Part shown: piece after piece, positions 59,840 to 64,000 of the stretch | How the letters are laid out: each line of letters starts with the position of its first letter | Position numbering within the stretch: the stretch's first letter is position 1 | Source: an uncultured Alphaproteobacteria bacterium | GTDB lineage: Bacteria > Pseudomonadota > Alphaproteobacteria > GCA-2731375 | Direction of reading: 5' to 3' | Assembly: GCA_951812805.1 (NCBI GenBank) | Contig: CATOSZ010000001.1 | Location: 930,001 to 994,000 of the forward strand | Length of the DNA: 64,000 nucleotides | Notes under the pieces: generated by a model | What the model was told of the DNA's origin: nothing | Database searches by the model: none | Seen by the model: only the letters and a program-made list of their open reading frames with translations | Program-made: the position numbers and the translations under genes

Positions 59840-60283
59840 ATGGCGGTGATCCAGGTGCTGAACGGCCCCAACCTCAACCTGTTGGGCACGCGCGAGCCGG
59901 AGGTCTACGGCCACCTGACGCTGGCCGACGTCGAGACCATGTGCACCGAGAAGGCCGGTTCGCTCGGCCACGACATCGAATTCGCGCAGTCCAACCACGA
60001 GGGCGAGTTGGTCACCCTGATCCAGGAGGGACGGGGCCGGGTCGCGGCGCTGGTCTTCAATCCCGCCGCCTATACCCACACCTCCGTCGCCCTGCACGAC
60101 GCCATCCGCGCCGTCGGCGTGCCGACCTGGGAGGTGCATCTCTCCAACGTGCACCAGCGCGAGGCGTTCCGCCAGCACTCCTATATTTCGCCGCTGGCCC
60201 GCGGCGTGATCTGCGGCTACGGCGCGAAGGGCTATCTGGTGGCGCTGGAGGCGGCGGCCGAACATATCGCCGAGGCCGGGTGA
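59840..60283 (+). CDS. aroQ: 3-dehydroquinate dehydratase, type II
   Basis: [22 protein letters not shown]...[16 protein letters not shown]...[60 protein letters not shown]. Confidence 0.97.
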   Translation: MAVIQVLNGPNLNLLGTREPEVYGHLTLADVETMCTEKAGSLGHDIEFAQSNHEGELVTLIQEGRGRVAALVFNPAAYTHTSVALHDAIRAVGVPTWEVHLSNVHQREAFRQHSYISPLARGVICGYGAKGYLVALEAAAEHIAEAG

Positions 60284-60333
60284 ATGACGCCGGCCGGCAC
60301 ATCGAGGGATCGGCTGAGGGGGGCCGGGCGGTC

Positions 60334-60783
60334 ATGAGCAACTTCGACATCGATTCCGACCTGATCCGCGAGTTGGCCGCCCTGCTGGAGGAGACCGGGC
60401 TCGGCGAGATCGAGATCCAGGAGGCGGATCGGCGCATCCGCATCGCCCGCCCGGCCGTGGCGGCGCAGGCCATGACGGCGGCGCCGGCGGCAACGGCCCC
60501 GGCGACACCGGTACCGGTCGCGGTGGCGGAAGAACCGCTCGATTCGCACCCCGGTGCGCTCACCTCGCCGATGGTCGGCACCGCCTACCTGGCGCCGGAA
60601 CCGGGCGCCCCGGCCTTCGTCGACGTCGGGCAGAGCGTGCGCCGCGGCCAGACTGTGATGGTGGTCGAGGCGATGAAGACCTTCAACGAGATCCCGGCGC
60701 CGCGCGACGGCACCGTCACCCGTATCCTCGCCGAAAACGCCGCGCCGGTGGAATTCGGCGAGGTCCTGATGATCATCGAATAG
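60334..60783 (+). CDS. accB: Acetyl-CoA carboxylase biotin carboxyl carrier protein
   Basis: SPMVGTAYLAPEPGAPAFVDVGQSVRRGQTVMVVEAMKTFNEIPAPRDGTVTRIL (biotinylation EAMK). Confidence 0.96.
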   Translation: MSNFDIDSDLIRELAALLEETGLGEIEIQEADRRIRIARPAVAAQAMTAAPAATAPATPVPVAVAEEPLDSHPGALTSPMVGTAYLAPEPGAPAFVDVGQSVRRGQTVMVVEAMKTFNEIPAPRDGTVTRILAENAAPVEFGEVLMIIE

Positions 60784-60799
60784 GCACGGGGCGCCGACG

Positions 60800-62149
60800 G
60801 TGTTCTCCAAGGTCCTGATCGCCAACCGCGGTGAAATCGCGCTGCGCATTCATCGCGCCTGTCGCGAGATGGGGATCGAGACGGTCGCCGTGCATTCGAC
60901 CGCCGATGCCCGCGCCATGCATGTCCGTCTCGCCGACGAGAGCGTCTGTATCGGCCCGCCGCCGGCGCGCGACAGCTACCTCAACATCCCGGCGATCATG
61001 GCCGCGGCGGAGATCACCGGCGCCGAGGCGATCCATCCGGGCTACGGCTTCCTCTCGGAGAATGCCGAATTCGCCGAAATCGTCGAGGAACACGGCATTG
61101 CCTTCATCGGCCCGACGGCGGCGCATATCCGGCTGATGGGCGACAAGGTCACCGCCAAACAGAGCGTCGCCGAACTCGGCATACCGGTCGTGCCCGGCAG
61201 CGACGGCGCCGTCGCCGACCTCGCCCGAGCCCGCAGCGAAGCGGCGCGGATCGGCTATCCGTTGCTGCTGAAGGCCGCCGCCGGCGGGGGCGGGCGCGGC
61301 ATGAAGGTGGTCCACGCCGAGGACGAACTCGCCGGCGCCTTCTCCACCACGCGGGCGGAAGCGGGCGCCGCTTTCGGCGACGACACCGTCTACATGGAGC
61401 GTTATCTCGAGCGCCCGCGCCATATCGAGATCCAGGTCTTGGGCGACGGCCAGGGCCGCGTCGTGCACATGGGGGAACGCGACTGCTCCCTCCAGCGCCG
61501 ACACCAGAAGATCCTGGAAGAAAGCCCCTCGCCCGCCCTCAACGCCGACGCCCGCGAGGCGATCGGCGCCCGGGTGGCCGAGGCGCTGGCCAAGATTTCC
61601 TACCGCGGCGCCGGCACGGTCGAGTTCCTCTACGAGAACGGCGCGTTCAATTTCATCGAGATGAACACCCGCCTGCAGGTCGAGCATCCGGTGACCGAGG
61701 CGGTGACCGGCATCGACCTGGTCCGCCAGCAGCTCCGCATCGCGCACTCCGGCGCCATGGACGTGGTGCAGGAGGATATCTCGCTCGACGGCCACGCCAT
61801 CGAATGCCGCATCAACGCGGAACATCCCTGGACGCACGCCCCCTCCCCCGGCCGGCTGACCGACTATCATCCCCCGGGCGGCCTCGGCGTGCGCGTCGAT
61901 TCGGGCCTCTATGCCGGCTACGAGGTGCCGCCGCACTACGACAGCCTGATCGCCAAGCTGGTCGTCCAGGGCCGCAACCGCAACGAATGCCTCATGCGCC
62001 TGCGCCGCGCGCTGGAGGAGTTCGTGATCGGCCCCATCGCCTCCAACATCGAGCTGCATCTGGCCCTGATGAACGACGCCGCCTTCCTCGACGGCGACTA
62101 TCACATCCATTGGCTGGAAGACTTCATCGCGCGGACGGCGCCGGAATAG
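60800..62149 (+). CDS. accC: Acetyl-CoA carboxylase biotin carboxylase subunit
   Basis: MFSKVLIANRGEIALRIHRACREMGIETVAVHSTADARAMHVRLADESVCIGPPPARDSYLNIPAIM...FIEMNTRLQVEHPVTEAVTGIDLVRQQL. Confidence 0.97.
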   Translation: MFSKVLIANRGEIALRIHRACREMGIETVAVHSTADARAMHVRLADESVCIGPPPARDSYLNIPAIMAAAEITGAEAIHPGYGFLSENAEFAEIVEEHGIAFIGPTAAHIRLMGDKVTAKQSVAELGIPVVPGSDGAVADLARARSEAARIGYPLLLKAAAGGGGRGMKVVHAEDELAGAFSTTRAEAGAAFGDDTVYMERYLERPRHIEIQVLGDGQGRVVHMGERDCSLQRRHQKILEESPSPALNADAREAIGARVAEALAKISYRGAGTVEFLYENGAFNFIEMNTRLQVEHPVTEAVTGIDLVRQQLRIAHSGAMDVVQEDISLDGHAIECRINAEHPWTHAPSPGRLTDYHPPGGLGVRVDSGLYAGYEVPPHYDSLIAKLVVQGRNRNECLMRLRRALEEFVIGPIASNIELHLALMNDAAFLDGDYHIHWLEDFIARTAPE

Positions 62150-62211
62150 CCCCGGCTATTCTTAAGTCGCGGCCATCCCTGTAAGCTTCGCCCCGGGGGA
62201 GGATCGCAGCC

Positions 62212-63201
62212 ATGGCCACAGACCTGAAATTCGGCATCCAGACCAACGGCATCAAGCATGCCCACGCCGATTCCATGCCGGACATCGACACCCGCTTTCG
62301 CATGGTGAAGGAGGCGGGCGTCTTCGACTATGTCGACAAGACGCCGGCGCCGGACGAAATCGACCAGTTCCTGGCGGCGAGCGCGAAGTACGACCTGCCG
62401 ATCCGGGCCGGTGGCTGGTTCTATACGCTCGGGCGCGACGAGGCGCTGTTGAAATCGAACCTGCAGTTGGCCAAGGAGCTCGGCTCCCTCGACCACAACA
62501 CCCAGGTGATGATGCACCACGAGGACGGCCATCTGATCAGCAACGAGGAGGTGGTCGACTTCTATATGCAGGCGGTCGAGTGGGGCGAGGCGGTCGGCGT
62601 CACCCCCTGCTTCGAGGTGCATGTGAACATGTGGAGCGAACATTTCGGCCGCGTCGCGGAGGTCGCCCGGGCGGTCGAGGCCAAGGGTGTCGACTTCCAC
62701 ATGACCCTCGACCACAGCCATGTGATCTTCAAGATCGACAATCCCGAGGAACAGGAAGTGCTTGGCATGCGGGCGGCGATCGAGGCGGGCGAGGTCGTGC
62801 TCGACCCCTTCCAGCCGGGCAACGTCACCGACAGCTGGATCGAGGCCGGCTGGGTCCGCCATTGCCATGCCCGCGCGGCCGTCCCGAACAACCCAAAGAA
62901 CACGGCGGCGACGGGTCCCGACGGCAAGCCCGGCCGCGGCATCCAGTACCCCTTCGCCGAGCCCGGGCCCGGCCAGTACCACGCCGAATGGCACGCCGAC
63001 GCGCTGGAGCCGTGGAAGCAAGTCATCCGCGCCCTGCTACGCCACCATGCCCGGGACGAAACGGGCCAGCTCGGCCAGATCTCCACCGAATTCATCCCCA
63101 ACCTCGACTACGGCGAGGGCTGCGGCTACAGCCTGTTCGAACAGGGCATCGCCTGCACCCGCTGGATGCGCGAGACCTGGGACGAAATCCGATCCAGCTG
63201 A
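62212..63201 (+). CDS. Sugar phosphate isomerase/epimerase-like (xylose isomerase-like TIM barrel) protein
   Basis: MPDIDTRFRMVKEAGVFDYVDKTPAPDEIDQFL...FEVHVNMWSEHFGRVAEVARAVEAKGVDFHMTLDHSHVIFKIDN; TIM-barrel metal-site-like E/D/H spacing. Confidence 0.65.
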   Translation: MATDLKFGIQTNGIKHAHADSMPDIDTRFRMVKEAGVFDYVDKTPAPDEIDQFLAASAKYDLPIRAGGWFYTLGRDEALLKSNLQLAKELGSLDHNTQVMMHHEDGHLISNEEVVDFYMQAVEWGEAVGVTPCFEVHVNMWSEHFGRVAEVARAVEAKGVDFHMTLDHSHVIFKIDNPEEQEVLGMRAAIEAGEVVLDPFQPGNVTDSWIEAGWVRHCHARAAVPNNPKNTAATGPDGKPGRGIQYPFAEPGPGQYHAEWHADALEPWKQVIRALLRHHARDETGQLGQISTEFIPNLDYGEGCGYSLFEQGIACTRWMRETWDEIRSS

Positions 63202-63287
63202 AGAACAGTTGGTGCGATCGGGGCACAGTTCGGCCGAAAAACTGCGACAACGGTATCCTACGTTTCAGCGCCAACGTGGAATGCATG

Positions 63288-63317
63288 GTCGTCCTAAAGT
63301 GTGTCGTCCTAGAGTGT
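63288..63317. repeat. Tandem 15-bp direct repeat upstream of the tyrosinase-like gene
   Basis: GTCGTCCTAAAGTGT followed immediately by GTCGTCCTAGAGTGT (14 of 15). Confidence 0.6.
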
Positions 63318-63397
63318 TGCGCATGGCATGTTCGTATGATATGGTATATGAAATACGGCGTAATTTTTGCTGCTCATATGTTACGGAGGCATAACGC

Positions 63398-64000
63398 ATG
63401 GACGTTGAATTTGTATTTCCGGAAACGGATTCACTGCATCGCGTCTATCTGACCTGGACGCCGGTGGAAGCTACTGCAAAGGTGGTAAACGTACCGGCCG
63501 GCACGGGCTCGGTAAACGTGCTTTTACAAAACGGTGGCCTGGCGACTGGTGGTCGAGTCTCTTTGGATAGTTTGCGGTCGAGCAGCGGTGCAAGCAGTCT
63601 AGCGCTGACGCTTCCCGCGAACGGCGATCCCGTCTCGTTCTGGATCGCCGGCGAGTTTGGCCAACCGAGTGTTGCGTTAGACGACGCGGCAGTCCAGGCC
63701 ATTGATGCAGCCTCGGGGGTAACTCTTGGCAGCAAGAATCTTACAGTCCGAATCAGAAAGAACGCCATAACCCTGACCGCGGCGGAACGGGATCGCTTCC
63801 TTTCCGCATTCGGCACGTTGAATGGCGCCGACGCCGGTCGTTTTACACAGTTTCGGGACATGCACACGTCGCGAACGAGCGGTGAGGCGCATGGCGATGC
63901 GGGATTCCTACCCTGGCACCGTACCTACTTGCTGGACTTGGAACGCGAACTGCAAGCGATCGATCCGAGCGTCTCTTTGCCGTATTGGCGGTTTGACCGG
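63398..64000 (+). CDS. Tyrosinase-family copper protein, N-terminal part, runs off the right edge
   Basis: Own translation from ATG 63398 (GGAGGC RBS): MDVEFVFPETDSLHRVYLTWTPVEATAKVVNVPAG...TLTAAERDRFLSAFGTLNGADAGRFTQFRDMHTSRTSGEAHGDAGFLPWHRTYLLDLERELQAIDPSVSLPYWRFDR; Cu-A-like H...GFLPWHR motif. Not in the ORF track because it is open at the edge. Confidence 0.85.
   Translation, partial: MDVEFVFPETDSLHRVYLTWTPVEATAKVVNVPAGTGSVNVLLQNGGLATGGRVSLDSLRSSSGASSLALTLPANGDPVSFWIAGEFGQPSVALDDAAVQAIDAASGVTLGSKNLTVRIRKNAITLTAAERDRFLSAFGTLNGADAGRFTQFRDMHTSRTSGEAHGDAGFLPWHRTYLLDLERELQAIDPSVSLPYWRFDR

Noticed and set aside
1-64000. tRNA, rRNA, CRISPR arrays, phage structural genes, known defence islands
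   Set aside because: None recognised by reading; a tRNAscan-SE/Infernal/DefenseFinder run would be needed to exclude weak cases.

Overview
High-GC, alphaproteobacterial-looking (Rhodospirillales-like) chromosomal window. A housekeeping and catabolic backbone carries an unusually dense set of insertion sequences.

Recognisable backbone genes: folE, proS, lolC/E-lolD, dnaE, higBA, two LLM flavin oxidoreductases, an M3 peptidase, an amidase, an alpha/beta hydrolase - phytanoyl-CoA dioxygenase - amidohydrolase group, an MCP, hpaB, PhzF/MocR, SNase-type genes, an HIBADH-like and an enolase-superfamily gene, a DMT exporter - opine-DH-like - DMGDH-like - MttB-like group, a periplasmic binding protein plus adenylate cyclase, a thiS-thiG fusion, aroQ, accB-accC, and a partial tyrosinase at the right edge.

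Mobile elements:
- partial IS66-like element
- IS1182-type fragment
- two copies of one 1209-bp ISAs1-family element
- two copies of one 2625-bp IS21-family element
- a different IS21-family element
- an IS256-like remnant
- one intact IS1182-family element

Base-level reconstruction from target-site duplications shows a nested insertion (IS21 inside ISAs1 inside an amidase gene). It also shows an IS21 disruption of a branched-chain-amino-acid-type binding protein gene that sits directly upstream of a membrane adenylate cyclase. The other IS21-family element lacks a TSD and joins two truncated genes (hpaB and an MCP), which suggests an IS-associated deletion.

No CRISPR array, tRNA or rRNA was recognised. 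No wholly new defence or mobile system could be demonstrated from sequence alone. The best candidates for undescribed biology are the binding-protein/adenylate-cyclase pair and the neighbouring MttB/DMGDH/opine-DH-like group.
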